DNA of 64,000 nt from Patella vulgata (lineage: Eukaryota; Mollusca; Gastropoda; Patellidae), in NCBI RefSeq assembly GCF_932274485.2, contig NC_065886.2, forward strand, positions 11,607,501 through 11,671,500, written 5' to 3'. Below are positions 22,951-34,268 of the stretch, in pieces. Within the stretch, counting starts at the first letter, position 1, and every line of letters starts with the position of its first letter. The position numbers were made by a program, and so were the translations under genes. The notes under the pieces were generated by a model that ran no database searches, was not told where the DNA came from, and saw only the letters and a list, made by a program, of their open reading frames with translations.

Positions 22951-23107
22951 CCCCCCTTTGTCAGTAGGATCTTCAAAAGTGGACAATGATGATGGGAGGA
23001 GCGACTTGTGTGTCTCGCTTTCACTTTTAAATGACTTTTGTCGTCAGACCTTTTTAAGAATAGGCGTACAATAACTTACAGGCAAATGAAATATTCTATT
23101 CCAAGAT

Positions 23108-23500
23108 TTAACTTGACTCTCGGAATACACAGGTGTACTGCCTGCCTAATAGACAGAAGCTTATATATCCACTTAGCAACATAAAATAGACAACTTGAAA
23201 GCCAATTCTTTTAAATGAAACTTAAATAATAGAGAAGTAGTTATAATCCATATATACCTTGTGTTGTGTTTTGTTATGAATACCTTGAAAGTCGACAAAG
23301 TTTGACTCTCTGAATACACATGTCCGTGCCTAAATAACGGAAAAAAAACCTCCATATAATCAGTTAGTAACACACAAAAAACCCTTGAAAGTCGACAAAG
23401 TTTGACTCTGAATACGCATGTCCCTACCTAACGGAAAAAAACCCATATAATCAGTCAGCAACACAAAAAAAACCCTTATAAGTCCACAAAGTTGACATGC
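23108..23500. repeat. Tandem repeat, ~105-bp unit
   Basis: Two clear units carry CTTGAAAGTCGACAAAGTTT, a GACTCT...ATAC segment and ATATAATCAGT. A more diverged unit precedes them (23108-23215) and a partial one follows (CCCTTATAAGTCCACAAAG). Confidence 0.75.
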
Positions 23501-23799
23501 CGACAATTCAATGATAATATACAATACCTATATTCAGCTGACAGCTCTCTGAGAAACAATTCATATCTCACTCTATTCCAGGTTCTGATCACAATGACAA
23601 TAACAAACAGAAAGCCAACCAAAAATACAAATCCATATTAAATCTAATCTGATAGGCAGTAGCTAGGTAATTGAACATATTAACACGAGGTACAATTTTA
23701 TGAATACCTATTTACTGGATTTATTACTATGCAAGGTTTAGACAAGGAAATGTGCCTTGTGTTCACATTAAAAGTCGACAAAATATATACAACACCTCG

Positions 23800-24005
23800 A
23801 CACTTCAATGAATTACAAGAACTTTACACATCAAGCCTATCTTACCCTATGCCATGTAAAGCTACTAAATTCATGAATTACAAGAATATATATACCTTTA
23901 CTCTATTCCATGTAAAGCCACCATTTTCATGAATTACAAGAATATATATACCTTTACACTTTTAGCTTACTCTTAATCCATGTAAAGCCACCAAAAATAC
24001 AAATC
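23800..24005. repeat. Tandem repeat, ~70-bp unit
   Basis: CATGAATTACAAGAATATAT and CCATGTAAAGCCACC recur about three times. Short and imperfect. Confidence 0.7.
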
Positions 24006-24619
24006 CCTGTTAAAACTCTCCCAACACAGACACCTCAATATAAATTACAATACCCTTTACAAGTCCATATTCTCTATACAAGAGAGAGAATCTTGGACAT
24101 CATTACAATCAAGTCTGTGTTAGCCACAAATAAACATGAAAACTATTCCCTGATTTGACAGGTACAGTTCATACCGGTATGTAAATAACTCCCTATCCTG
24201 ATTAATTAACTATTACATCGTTAGTGTTGACAAGAGCTTACAGTTAATTACTGATGGTTAACAGTTTATTTAGATGGATATTGGCAATATTTATACTTTA
24301 GGTTACGTAAGTGACCAGTTATTACATTGAACGCAGATGTTTCGTACCCACATGCTATTTCAATACATCCTAATTATGTCTCTATATATGCTAAAATGAC
24401 AATTATATCATGCATTAAACATTATAACACATTAATTATTAACAAGAATATCAAATAAATCAGCCATGGAGTTTGGCACCAAATACATTAGTTCAATTAA
24501 TTACATAACACCCTCAGGGATTTTACGCTAATATAAATGCTCAATTGATGACTGGAAGATGGTGACAAAAAAGTGATGATGTGGCACGTCCAGTCTAAAA
24601 TGATCTACTGGGTGTAAAT
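24006..24619. other. Unique DNA, no gene seen
   Basis: AT-rich, without a recognisable repeat or exon. Confidence 0.4.
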
Positions 24620-24780
24620 CTTGCCGCGGATCAAGATTTTTAAGTCTGGGTCTCGTTTGTCCACAGTGGCCTGCGGGGCTGGGAAGGAACGTGTGTCTAG
24701 TCATTCAGACTTGTGTATATACTGACGTGCACGTAAAAGACCCCCGGCAGTTGGAATTCAAAGAAAGGTATGAGAAAACA
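24620..24780 (+). mobile_element. SINE family B, old fragment
   Basis: Family order is kept: GTGTCTAGTCATTCAGAC, ACGTGCACGTAAAAGACCCC, GGCAGTTGGAATTC. Head and tail are gone. Confidence 0.65.
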
Positions 24781-25505
24781 CCAGTGAATTCTCCCATGTA
24801 AGTTTCAAAATGACTGAAGTACTGTGTCAACATGAAGTTACACTACATTCTATTCCAGTACGATCGTACTATGGCCCAGGAACTGACCATGTTGTTGGAT
24901 GAAATTCAAAAATCTGATTCATCAAATCAATGCAGAATTGTTTAAAGAACATAAGCATGCCAATTTTCATGTCAATTGCACTTGAATTGACGGAGCCTTA
25001 GGCTTTTTCGAAGAGCATCACGCAAGAAGAAGATGAATTGTTGTTAGCGAAAAGCTCCTGGTCCAAAAATTTATGCCATAAAATCTGTGAAAACACATCA
25101 TCATATAAACAATATGACATAAATCCACAGGCTTTTAAAAAAACAAAACAATAATAAGAGAAAAAAATCCTACATTGTTATTCAGTAACAGTAGAGATAA
25201 ATCTACAAATACCAACATCAGATTGGATTGCGTAACATGTCACGATATTTCCCATGGCATGACAGATGACAGATGACAAATAGTCGTCAGTGACAAGACA
25301 ATAATACACCCATCTTCAGCTAACCCTTATAATTGATTGTTCTTTTTCTGGATGTAGTGACTCAATTCAACATTCATTATGAGCGTATTATTCTCTACGG
25401 CTGTGAAATCAATACACAGAGATTTTAAATATATCGTAAATATACGTTACAATGAAATCTGGCTTAAAAATACAAAATATCTTACAAAAGTCATCAAGTT
25501 AAAAA
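24781..25505. other. Unique DNA, no gene seen
   Basis: Includes a direct repeat GACAGATGACAGATGACAAA near 25259. No coding evidence. Confidence 0.4.
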
Positions 25506-26022
25506 GGCAAGTTGAAGATAAAAGAAAGACAGAAATTGGGTTTAATATCCAATCATCACAGGTTATTTCGGGACTAACATATGACCAGTCAACACAAACT
25601 AGGCTATTTTGAGACTAACATATGACAAAGCAATACAAACTAACTATTTTGGGACTAACATATGAGCAGTCAACACAAATTAGGTTATTTTGCGACTTAC
25701 ATATGGTCAGTCAACACAAACTAGATTATTTTAAGACTAGCATATGGTTCATCAACACAAACTAGGTTATTTTGCGACTAACATATGGTTCATCACCACT
25801 AGGTTATTTTGAGACTAACACATGGTTCATCAACACTAGGTTATTTTGAGACTATCATATGGCCAACCAACACAATACTAGGTTATTTTGGGACTATCAT
25901 ATGGATAATTAACATAAACTAGGTTATTTAAGGACTAACATATGGTTCATATTTATTTAAATAATCCCCTTTCGCGTTGGGTTCTTTAAAAGTTGGAGGG
26001 AAGCAGAGGACCGCCCCCAAAA
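25506..26022 (-). mobile_element. SINE family A expanded from within
   Basis: It starts like a normal minus-strand family A copy (GAAATTGGGTTTAATATCC). Its segment AACTAGGTCATTTCGGGACT/AACATATGG is repeated about ten times before the sequence resumes with TTATTTAAATAATCCCC, a CTTTAAAAGTTGG core and a decayed end. Confidence 0.8.
25550..25955. repeat. Minisatellite born from a SINE, ~35-46-bp unit
   Basis: Units read roughly ACTAGGTTATTTTGAGACTA then ACATATGGTTCATCAACAC. The unit equals the part of family A next to its tail, and the non-repeated SINE parts lie on both sides, so the array arose in place. Units vary in length and carry private changes. Confidence 0.85.
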
Positions 26023-26490
26023 ACAACGTCCATAGTACATTCGTACTTGTTTTTTAATGCCACACTTCACAAAATGGTTGATTAACGCTTGACGCAGTCA
26101 TTGTGAAGTGTTTGTTAATTAATGCTTGACACCATCATCGTGAAGTTTTAAATAGTTCAACAGACATTTTATGACCAAAGAATCTTATAAAAGAAAGACC
26201 ACAATATTTACAATAAAAACACACCTCAGACGTCTCCCGCTAAAGCAAATTGCCATACATTTTATATAACAAAAAAAATTATTTTCAGCTCAAGACATGA
26301 GCGATATCGATGGCTTTTCCCATAAAACAATCAACTCCTCGACAACTCTGACAACAGATCTATGTGACATGTCCATATTTTTCTTTTATTCCTACATGAT
26401 TTTTACAAATTTAGCCGGACTTAGTTTTTAATTAATTCATGAACCTCTTAATTTGTATGAATTCCTGTACATGACTTCTAAAAATTTAGC
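26023..26490. other. Unique DNA with a short direct duplication
   Basis: A ~40-bp segment around AATGCTTGACACCATCATCG and an earlier ACGCTTGACGCAGTCATTG form a weak tandem pair. No gene seen. Confidence 0.4.
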
Positions 26491-26491
26491 G

Positions 26492-26775
26492 CAAGAGATA
26501 TAGAGAAATGGGGTTTAACATCCACTCGACACAAACTAGGTCATTTCGTGACTAACACATGGTTCAATTTTATTTCAATAATTCGCTTGCACGTAGGGGT
26601 CTTTAGCAGTGGGAGGAAACCGGAGGACCCGGAGAAAACCCACGAGCTGGGACAGGCAACCCTCCTCCTTGTCATGTACAAGCGGGGAATCGAAACCATG
26701 AGAGTTGAATCAATGACAGACCTTATGATACAGCACGTACATGCTAACCATTTGGCCATCCAACTGTCACCACGG
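26492..26775 (-). mobile_element. SINE family A, nearly full length
   Basis: GAGAAATGGGGTTTAACATC tail end, intact core and a head ending GGCCATCCAACTG. The fold-back repeat begins about 10 bp past its head. Confidence 0.9.
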
Positions 26776-26782
26776 TCTATCA

Positions 26783-27245
26783 AGGGCTATAGCTATATAC
26801 CGGAAAACACTGAAAAACACCGGAAAACTACCGGAAAACACCATGTTATACTGAATACCGGAAAACACACTAAATACCGGAAAACACACTAAATACCGGA
26901 AAACACCCTAAATACCGGGAAACATCCTAAATAGGTAACCCAGAGCCTGGTCCTCTGGGAAACACTGGAAAACCCTAGCCCTAACCCTAACTCTAACCCT
27001 AACCCACCGCTGGTCCTCTGGAAAACACCTGAAAAACCTAACCCTAGCCCTAACAATAATAACCCTAACTCTCCGCAAACAGAGGACCATGCTCTTTGTT
27101 ACCTATTTAGGGTGTTTTCCGGTATTTAGTGTTTTCCGGTATTTAGTGGTTTTCCGGTATTCAGTATAACATGGTGTTTTCCAGTAGTTTTCCGGTTGTT
27201 ATCCAGTGCTTTCCAGTTTGTTTCCGGTGTTTTCCGGTATATAGT
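26783..27245. repeat. 460-bp fold-back with telomere-like loop
   Basis: The left arm (26783-26935) is built of ATACCGGAAAACAC units with CCATGTTATACTGAATAC and CCTAAATAGGTAAC. The right arm (27090-27245) carries the inverse: GTTACCTATTTAGGG, GTGTTTTCCGGTATT, GTATTCAGTATAACATGG. Between them CCTAACCCTAACC-type repeats (about 26976-27004 and 27038-27070) alternate with CTGGTCCTCTGGAAAACAC. The loop matches the animal telomere repeat TTAGGG with variants. An RNA or single strand of this could form a long hairpin. Confidence 0.85.
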
Positions 27246-27597
27246 ATTGCTAGTTTTAATCAATTCACAAAGCTCTAATTAATTTATATATATACCTGTC
27301 CATATTTTTTCTTTTTTCCACATGATTTTCATAAATTTAGCGGCAACTGAGTTTTAATCAATTCACGAAGCTCATCAAGTCCCTGAGATACGTGCTTTAT
27401 GTTCTGAATTACCTCATAAACCACATTCTCATCCCACCATAATGGATAATTATAACTTTTATATATTGATTTTTGTTGATTAACTCTAGAATAAAAACAT
27501 AGGGTATCTTTGCATCAACATTGTTTTTATTTTTAACATTTAATTAGTTTGAATTGATTACTTCATTATAAGATCATACATGTATATTGTATGAATA
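27246..27597. other. Unique AT-rich DNA, no gene seen
   Basis: I see no repeat or exon. The segment CACATGATTTTCATAAATTT resembles one near 26393, on the other side of the fold-back, so the fold-back may interrupt or copy a local repeat. Confidence 0.4.
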
Positions 27598-27872
27598 GTG
27601 TTTCACGCCCTACTGTTCTGCTACGACTGGGCTAATGAAGACGGGCATACGCCATGCAGTGTGTTATGAGGGAAATTTTTCCATGACAGTGTGACTATAT
27701 GCAGCCTAATCTTATATCGAATTGCAAGGAATCTTTTATGTGCATGCCAATGTGTACACAGGACCTTGGTTTTTCATCCCATCTGAACAACTAGACAGTT
27801 GTCCTTGTCAGGCCCTCAGTCCTGCACCACTGACAAGGGGAAACCACACTGGAAGATCCTGGTGAACTTAAA
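27598..27872 (-). mobile_element. SINE family B, 5'-truncated
   Basis: From TTTCACGCCCTACTGTTC through ATGAAGACGGGCATACGCC to CCTGGTGAACTT, with an 18-bp gap in the middle. Head absent. Confidence 0.85.
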
Positions 27873-28142
27873 CGCCAATAGTGTTTCAACTGTTGGAACC
27901 AACACAATGAATCGACTCATAGGAATTGAATGGTGCTTCACTCGGCACAACAAATTAGACCACTAACCCTGTCTCATGTACATATCACCTGACCATGTGC
28001 TTCAATAGATTTACACTTTTATGATAAAAAATTATCAATAATCCTCCATCAATGTTTTAACTCCAGACTGTGACAATGATTCATATTCCCAAAACATCAA
28101 ATATTCATCTCTCTCTGTCGTATGGTGAATAGAACACAACAC

Positions 28143-28385
28143 AGGTATTCAACCTTATCTATATACAGGTATTCAACCTAATCTATATACAGATACACAG
28201 GTATTCAACCTAATCTATATACAGGTATTCAACCTAATCTATATACAGATACACAGGTATTCAACCTAATCTATATACAGGTATTCAACATAATCTATAT
28301 ACAGGTATTCAACCTAATCTTAATACAGGTATTCAACCTGATCTATATACAGGTATTCAACCTAATCTAAATACAGGTAAATCTA
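28143..28385. repeat. Minisatellite, 24-bp unit with 33-bp variants
   Basis: About ten units of CAGGTATTCAACCTAATCTA plus TATA. Some carry an extra ATACACAG, making 33 bp. Units are nearly identical, so expansion was recent. Confidence 0.9.
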
Positions 28386-28473
28386 TTTGATCTAGATGTA
28401 ATACTATAGTATCTTTATGTCAACAAGCTGACAACTCCTCTGCTTTCCAGAGCTGCAGTGGCTCAGTAAGATA

Positions 28474-28738
28474 TGAGAGAGGGAGAGAGAGAGAGAGAGA
28501 GAGAGGGTTTAACATTCACTGGACATAAACTAGGCCATTTATGGACAAACATATGGTTTAATTTTATTTCAAATTCAATACTTTGCTTACAGATAGGGGT
28601 CTTTAGCAGGAAGCAGAGAAACCGGAGAAAACCAACGAGGTTGGACAAGCGATCCTACTCCTTATTACAAAACCAAACCACTTGACTCAATGACCGATGC
28701 ACATTTTAAACCACTAGAGCACCCCCCCCCCCCCCCAC
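28474..28738 (-). mobile_element. SINE family A, diverged
   Basis: Long GA tail, GGTTTAACATTCACTGGAC, a shortened core (AAACCAACGAGGTTGG) and a C run at the head end. Confidence 0.8.
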
Positions 28739-28784
28739 ACCCCAGTGAGAAATTGGCTGGAGAGAGAATTCCCCTGAATCATGG

Positions 28785-28875
28785 AGGGCCTGGCTGCAAG
28801 GACAGTGTCTAGTCGTTTGGATGGACGGAAAACCGAGGTCCCATGTGCATGTTGACCTGTACATAAAAGAACAGA
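28785..28875 (+). mobile_element. SINE family B fragment
   Basis: GGAGGGCCTGGCTGCAAGGA to GACCTGTACATAAAAGA, the middle of the family only. Confidence 0.65.
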
Positions 28876-29174
28876 GTGTTATAATTTCAAGATCCTTGCA
28901 CTGGAATAATTCTCAGATGGTTTTCTTATGATCATCTTCGTCAATCTTGAGATTTATTCCCCAACACCGTCTTAATTCTCTTCTTATTTTGTACCCCTTG
29001 TTATCTTGAATAATTTCATGTACTTATAAAGGAAAGGATGTTTTTGTAAGTTTATGTAACTTTTGTCCGATCCATTTACTCTGTGGTAATAAAATATGTT
29101 TAAACCAACAGAGTGCATGCTTTGTTTTATCAATGTTCAGGGGGGGTTTTTGTCAATGTTTCTTCTCTTAATAA
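28876..29174. other. Unique DNA, no gene seen
   Basis: A stretch near 29085-29110 (GGTAATAAAATATGTTTAAA) has a polyadenylation-like AATAAA, but nothing upstream supports a gene end. Confidence 0.3.
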
Positions 29175-29955
29175 TAATATCTTAGAAGATCCTGAAACTG
29201 AGAAATCATAGAACCTTTCCCCTGTCTACCTATGGTACGTTAACCACTGCTTCTTCAAATTTTACCAATAAGACAGAAGAAGCTATAGAACTTTTTTCCT
29301 GTCTACCTATGGTACGTTAATCACTGCTTCTACAAGTTTTACCAATCAGACTGAGAAGTTATAGAACTTCTCTCAGTCTACTCATTACATACACAGCATT
29401 AACCACAGCTGATTCAAGACTGAGAAGCTACCTTCGCAACTCATTACCCATGGGTGTTATACCTACAACCCATACAAGTTTTAACAATAAGACTGTGAAG
29501 TTATAGAATGCTCTCCCCCTCCTTCCCTTTTTTCATTACCTTACACGGAGCTTTATAAACCACAGCTCATTATAAGTTTTAACAATAAGACCGCGAAGCT
29601 ATAGAGAGAGAGAGAGAGAGAAATGTGATTTAATGTCCACTCAACACAAACTAGGTCATTTCGGGACTAACATATGGTTCAATTCTATTTCAATAAATAA
29701 GAGGTCTTTAGCAGTGGGAGGAAAACGGAGGATCAGGAGAAAACCCACGAGGTTGGACAGGCGGCCCTACTTCTTGTCACGTACAACCGGTGAATCAAAA
29801 CCATGGCAGTGACTCAATGACAGACCTTATGATACAACGCGCACGCACTAACCATTTGACCATCCAAACCCCCCTATGAAGCTATAGAACCCCTCCAAGT
29901 CTACCTATTCCCTACGATGCATTAAATGAACTACTAATACAAGTTTTCTATCTTT
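29175..29955. repeat. Tandem repeat, ~85-bp unit, split by a SINE
   Basis: About five units with CTGTCTACCTATGGTACGTT, AACCACTGC, AAGTTTTACCAATAAGACTG and GAAGCTATAGAAC. The last unit is cut by the family A copy at 29604-29872 and resumes after it. Confidence 0.8.
29604..29872 (-). mobile_element. SINE family A inserted in a tandem repeat
   Basis: Flanked by CGAAGCTATAGA and TGAAGCTATAGA, a 12-bp target duplication with one difference that comes from the array unit. Head, core and long GA tail are present. Confidence 0.9.
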
Positions 29956-30294
29956 TAAGTACGTAGAAGATGATGAATTATCGAAGATTGCCTAAGAATT
30001 TTAACTAAATAAAGGGTTGCGTACATTTGTCACACATTCCTGTTCATAATAAACAACTCCAGACACTAAACAATTTTACAACAGTACTTCCTGAATTCAA
30101 AACAATTTCAAAGGTGTCTTATAAATAATCCGAATCTAGTCATAAATCCATCAGTCAGTTGACACATCACAAGTAATTCAAAGTAATTCCACAACAATCA
30201 AGGAAGAGAAGACTGAAATATTAGCCACTTAAAACAGAAGAATCAAGAACTAGAAGATTGAAATATTGGCCAATTAGTACACTTATTGCACGTT

Positions 30295-30630
30295 GTATTA
30301 CTTCCAGAATTCCAAGAACACACCAGTTTTAAACTCACTGCACCCAACATTAAAAAACTCAAAAATCTGTATAGTTGTTTTACTTTAAGAAATCCGAGAA
30401 ATACACCACTTTGGACCACACTGCATCTAACATAATAAAATTCAAAACTGTATTGTTGTCTTACTTCAAGAATTCCGACAAATACACCACTTTGAAACAC
30501 AGCATTCAACATAAAACAAATTCTTATTTCAAGAATTCTCAGAAATACACCACTTTGAATCAAACAGCATTCAACATAAAAAAATTCAAATTGTATCGCT
30601 GTTTTAATGTCAGAATTCAGAAAATAAAAA
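30295..30630. repeat. Tandem repeat, ~85-bp unit
   Basis: Four units with AGAATTCCGACAAATACACC, ACTTTGAA, CATTCAACATAA and TTCAAATTGTAT. The minus strand of this array gives the longest open frame of the window (183 codons, 30243-30794), whose peptide repeats QSGVFLGILEV-like blocks. I read it as an open translation of the array. Confidence 0.85.
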
Positions 30631-31093
30631 AAAAAATTCAAAATGAAGAACAACGTCTGAACAGTAGAATAAAAACCCACACAGCACCGAATCAAACAAA
30701 CACCATATGCAGGAAATAATATAATCCACATGTTCGTTACCAGTCCTCGAGGCAAAATAAAGTTCATTCTACATATTAACGGTCTATAGTGCACAGTGTG
30801 GGGAGGAAATACTTCATTTTACATTATCTTATCCCCAGGGATTGAAATTTAAAACTCTTTTATTTCTTCAACTATTAAAAGTGCTCTTTGATCAGAAATA
30901 AAACGGCATTTTAATTCCTTGACAATTCGTTCTAATGATAATCAGATGTTTCACCTGAGATTAATATTTATTTTAACTGGTGTTATTTGGGTCAGGCCAT
31001 TATTATTCCAGCAGTACCAATATCTGTGTCCCACTATTACCTTCCACTGCTATAAAGTGTTCTACACTACTTGCAAGTGAGTTAATTGAAATA
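30631..31093. other. Unique DNA, no gene seen
   Basis: AT-rich. No splice-bounded frame found. Confidence 0.4.
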
Positions 31094-31128
31094 GAGAGAG
31101 AGAGAGAGAGAAATGGGGTTTAAGTCCA
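31094..31128 (-). mobile_element. SINE family A tail-only insert
   Basis: GA tract plus AAATGGGGTTTAAGTCCAC, then unrelated DNA. An extremely truncated copy. Confidence 0.6.
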
Positions 31129-31313
31129 CATCATCTATCATTAACACAACAACTGAATATAAGCTCTTTACTTAGCAATTCATATGGATATCCTCAAATA
31201 CATTTGATGTCATAATTTAAAGATCAACTTCCTTTAAAATATAAAATAACTGTGTTATCATGAGATACACTTCATACAGTAAGCATACATGTACTCTGCC
31301 TCAGTCAAAGCAG

Positions 31314-31316
<3 letters not shown>

Positions 31317-31356
<40 letters not shown>

Positions 31357-31545
31357 GATTTAACTAGACACAAACTAGGTCATTTCGGGACTAACATATA
31401 GTTCAATTTTATTTTAATAAATCGCTTGCGTGTAGGGGTCTCTAGCAGTGGGAGGAAACCGGCGAACCCAGAGAAAACCCACGAGGTTGGACAGGCGACC
31501 CTATTCCTTATGATACATGCTAACCATTCGGCCATCCAACCCCCC
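31317..31545 (-). mobile_element. SINE family A with internal deletion
   Basis: Long GA tail, GATGGGATTTAACTAGACAC, core, then a jump from CCCTATTCCTT to GATACATGCTAACCATTCGG, losing box B. Confidence 0.85.
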
Positions 31546-31569
31546 TTATTTGAAATAAATATTACTGGT

Positions 31570-31630
31570 GCCATATGTTAGTCCCAAAATAACCTAGTTT
31601 GTGTTGTGTGGAAATTAAACCCTAATCCCC
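31570..31630 (+). mobile_element. SINE family A 3' fragment
   Basis: CCATATGTTAGTCCCAAAAT to GAAATTAAACCCTAATCCCC. It lies tail-outward next to the reverse copy at 31317-31545. Confidence 0.75.
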
Positions 31631-32290
31631 AGGCAGCTCTTTATATCTGATAAATTCAATTTTCATCTCAGTAGGAATCTTCATATACATTTTTTTGTAA
31701 TTTTATGTAACTATAAATATATATATGCCACCTCCTTCAGTGAATGTCTCAAAAACATAATTTACCCAAAATAAAACAACATAAGTACCATACATGTACA
31801 AATGAGAGTTTTATGGATTGAAATAAAAACCACAGTCCATTTTAAGACAACAAAATAATACAGGTCCTTTTTTAGCCAAGGGGGATTTTTTTCTTTGCCA
31901 TTATAAATTTTGCTGAACTGAGACCAATGAACTAAGAATCTAAGTAAATACATATTTGTGGAAACCAGGGTGATCAAATTATAATGTCTTGAAGACTGTA
32001 ATGTATATATCAATACCTAACTGTTAATTACATTGTAAAAGGTACGAATATAGATCCTTATAGGAGTTACAAGATATAAATAAAGATTCTCCTCGTTTAT
32101 CTACTCGTTTAACTACATCATACATCAGCCATACATACATGTTAAAATTAAATACAGTTATTGTTCAAGTCTCCGTGCGTCACTTACATTTTTTTTTTGA
32201 AAATATCAGATTTTCTAATCAAGGTAAAATATACTCTTATAGATTATTTAAATTGAATTAAGAACACAAAATTAGAATATCAATGGGTAA
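31631..32290. other. Unique AT-rich DNA
   Basis: No gene seen. The ATATAAATAAAGATTC near 32075 is a chance match to a polyadenylation signal without context. Confidence 0.4.
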
Positions 32291-32291
<1 letters not shown>

Positions 32292-32328
<37 letters not shown>

Positions 32329-32510
32329 GTTTAACGTCCACTCCACTCGACACAAACTAGGTCATTTCGGGACTAACACATGTTTCAATTTTAGGGGTCT
32401 TTTAGTAGTGGGAGGAAACTGGAGGATCCAGAGAAAACCCAGGAGGTTCTCCTTGTCACGTACAACCGGGGAATCAAAACCAAGCCAGTTGACTCAATGA
32501 CAAATGTGAA
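32292..32510 (-). mobile_element. SINE family A, head missing
   Basis: Long GA tail, TTAACGTCCACTCCACTCGA, core, ending GACTCAATGACAAATG. Confidence 0.85.
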
Positions 32511-32619
32511 GATGGATCCAGGGAGGACAACTTAGGGAAGAGATACAGTTAACAGGCTACATTTAACTTATGCCAACTCTTGAAATTATACCTCTTTAAT
32601 TGTGCATAATTGTGCATAC

Positions 32620-32709
32620 CTATAATATAGCTCTGAATATCGTCTGTGATAATTGTTATTACTGTATCTACATAAAGTTCTACAACTAACTGAATCAAGT
32701 GTTTATGAT
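32620..32709 (-). other. Weak exon candidate
   Basis: On the minus strand a good acceptor (GTCTCTTCTTATTCATAG) is followed by 90 bp with one open frame and then ATAG/GTATGC, a fair donor. The frame encodes about 29 residues beginning HKHLIQLVVELYVDTVITII. It would be entered needing two bases and left one base into a codon, so it does not join the two better exons directly. It may belong to another isoform or be chance. Confidence 0.2.
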
Positions 32710-32810
32710 CTATGAATAAGAAGAGACCGCAATGAAGAACTGACAACAGTACCAAGAACCAAGCTGGTTACAATGCATTGAATCAGATTAAAAAGAGGCC
32801 CATCAAAAGA

Positions 32811-33087
32811 GAGAGAGAAAGAAATGGGGTTTAACGTCCACTCGACACAAACTAGGTCATTTCGGGACTAACATATGGTTTTAATTTTATTTACATAATT
32901 CGCTTGCGCGTAGGGGTCTTTAGCAGTGGGAGGAAACCGGAGGACCCGGAGGAAACCCACAAGGTTGGACAGGCTACTCTACTCCTTGTCACGTACAACC
33001 GGGGATTCGCAACCACGCCAGTTGACTCAATGACAGACTTTTATGATACAGCGTGCGCACGCTAACCATTCAGCCATCCAACCCCCC
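32811..33087 (-). mobile_element. SINE family A with perfect target duplication
   Basis: Flanked by GCCCATCAAAAGA at 32798-32810 and 33088-33100. Complete from GA tail to GCCATCCAACCCCCC. Among the freshest copies in the window. Confidence 0.95.
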
Positions 33088-33289
33088 GCCCATCAAAAGA
33101 TATTAGCAAAAGTATCAGTTGGTGCTAGCTTTCGACCATATGCCATTTGTATTTTTCCGCAGTGGATGACGAATGTTAACAAAAACATCATTTCATTGCA
33201 ACCCATATACTCAAGTCACGCATCACTTTGGAGTCGGATTTCATAAGAAGATATGCTGCTTATATTTCCAACAAATTGTCTGATATTCA

Positions 33290-33545
33290 CAATACTCACA
33301 AATCCAAAAACAAATCAAATCAAGACACAATCACAAATCCAAAATAAAGGCAATATTCACAAATCTCAAATAAAAAATCAAATCAAGACACAATCACAAA
33401 TCCAAACTCAAATCAATATTCACAAATCTCAAATAACAAATTCAAACTCGCATCAATATTCACAAATCTCAAATAACCAATCCAAACTGGCATCAATATT
33501 CACAAACCCAAAATTATGTCAAAATCATAAATCTAAATCAAAGCA
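33290..33545. repeat. Minisatellite, ~36-bp unit
   Basis: Repeated ATTCACAAATCTCAAATAAC, AAATCCAAACTC and AATCAAGACACAATCAC. The plus strand is open across it only because the unit lacks stops. Confidence 0.85.
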
Positions 33546-33550
33546 GTAAC

Positions 33551-33728
33551 TATTCACAAGTCCTAAAATAAAGGTAAATCAACCATTCAATAAGTTAAAG
33601 TCAATCAATTAATCATAAAATAATTTGTGTCATATATCAGTATTACATTGCTTAGTAACCACAATAATATAACACAAACAAGATATTAATAAATCAACAA
33701 AAACTGTTACCATTGATCTATTGATAGG
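33551..33728. repeat. Distant direct repeat, copy 1 (~178 bp)
   Basis: Matches 34611-34788 closely, for example ACCATTCAATAA, GTCAATCAATTAATCATAAA and ACATTGCTTAGTAACCACAA. No terminal inverted repeats are visible, so a segmental duplication is more likely than a transposon. Confidence 0.8.
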
Positions 33729-34004
33729 AAATAATATGCCATTGGCTATTTGTTCAATTTAATCAACTTATTATATCTATCAACGAATGGACAGGTATTG
33801 TACATCACAAATCTTGTTTGTAGCAATGTAATTCAGCAATAATGTAGAACTGAAAATTGCACTTAATGTTCATACAAACTCGGTGGTAACTTGACATCAA
33901 ACACACAATGTACTCTTTATGTATACAAATTATCTAGATCCTACCCTTATAATAATATATGCTTTCCTTTTAACTTTTATTCAGCACTGTCAACTGTACA
34001 TTAC

Positions 34005-34268
34005 AGTATCCAACAGTATCAACTCCATATCCAATAGTATCAACTCTATATCCACCAGTATCAACTCTATATCCACCAGTATTAACTCTATATTCAATAG
34101 TATTAACTCTATATCAACTCTATATCCACCTATATCAACTCTATATCCACCAGTATTAACTCTATATTCACCAGTATCAACTCTATCCACCAGTATTAAC
34201 TCTATATTCAACAGTATTAACTCTATATCCACAAGTATTAACTCTATATCCAACAGTATTAACTTTCC
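34005..34268. repeat. Minisatellite, 18-bp unit
   Basis: Units of CCAGTATTAACTCTATAT with 12- to 15-bp variants, about 15 copies. Both strands are open for over 80 codons because the unit length is a multiple of three. Confidence 0.9.

Noticed and set aside
28143-28385. CRISPR-like regular repeat
   Set aside because: Units are contiguous, with no unique spacers, and the DNA is eukaryotic. It is a minisatellite.
30243-30794. Longest open frame (183 codons, minus strand), with several hydrophobic blocks
   Set aside because: The peptide repeats with the ~85-bp DNA unit, and the frame covers the tandem array. No splice context or known motif.
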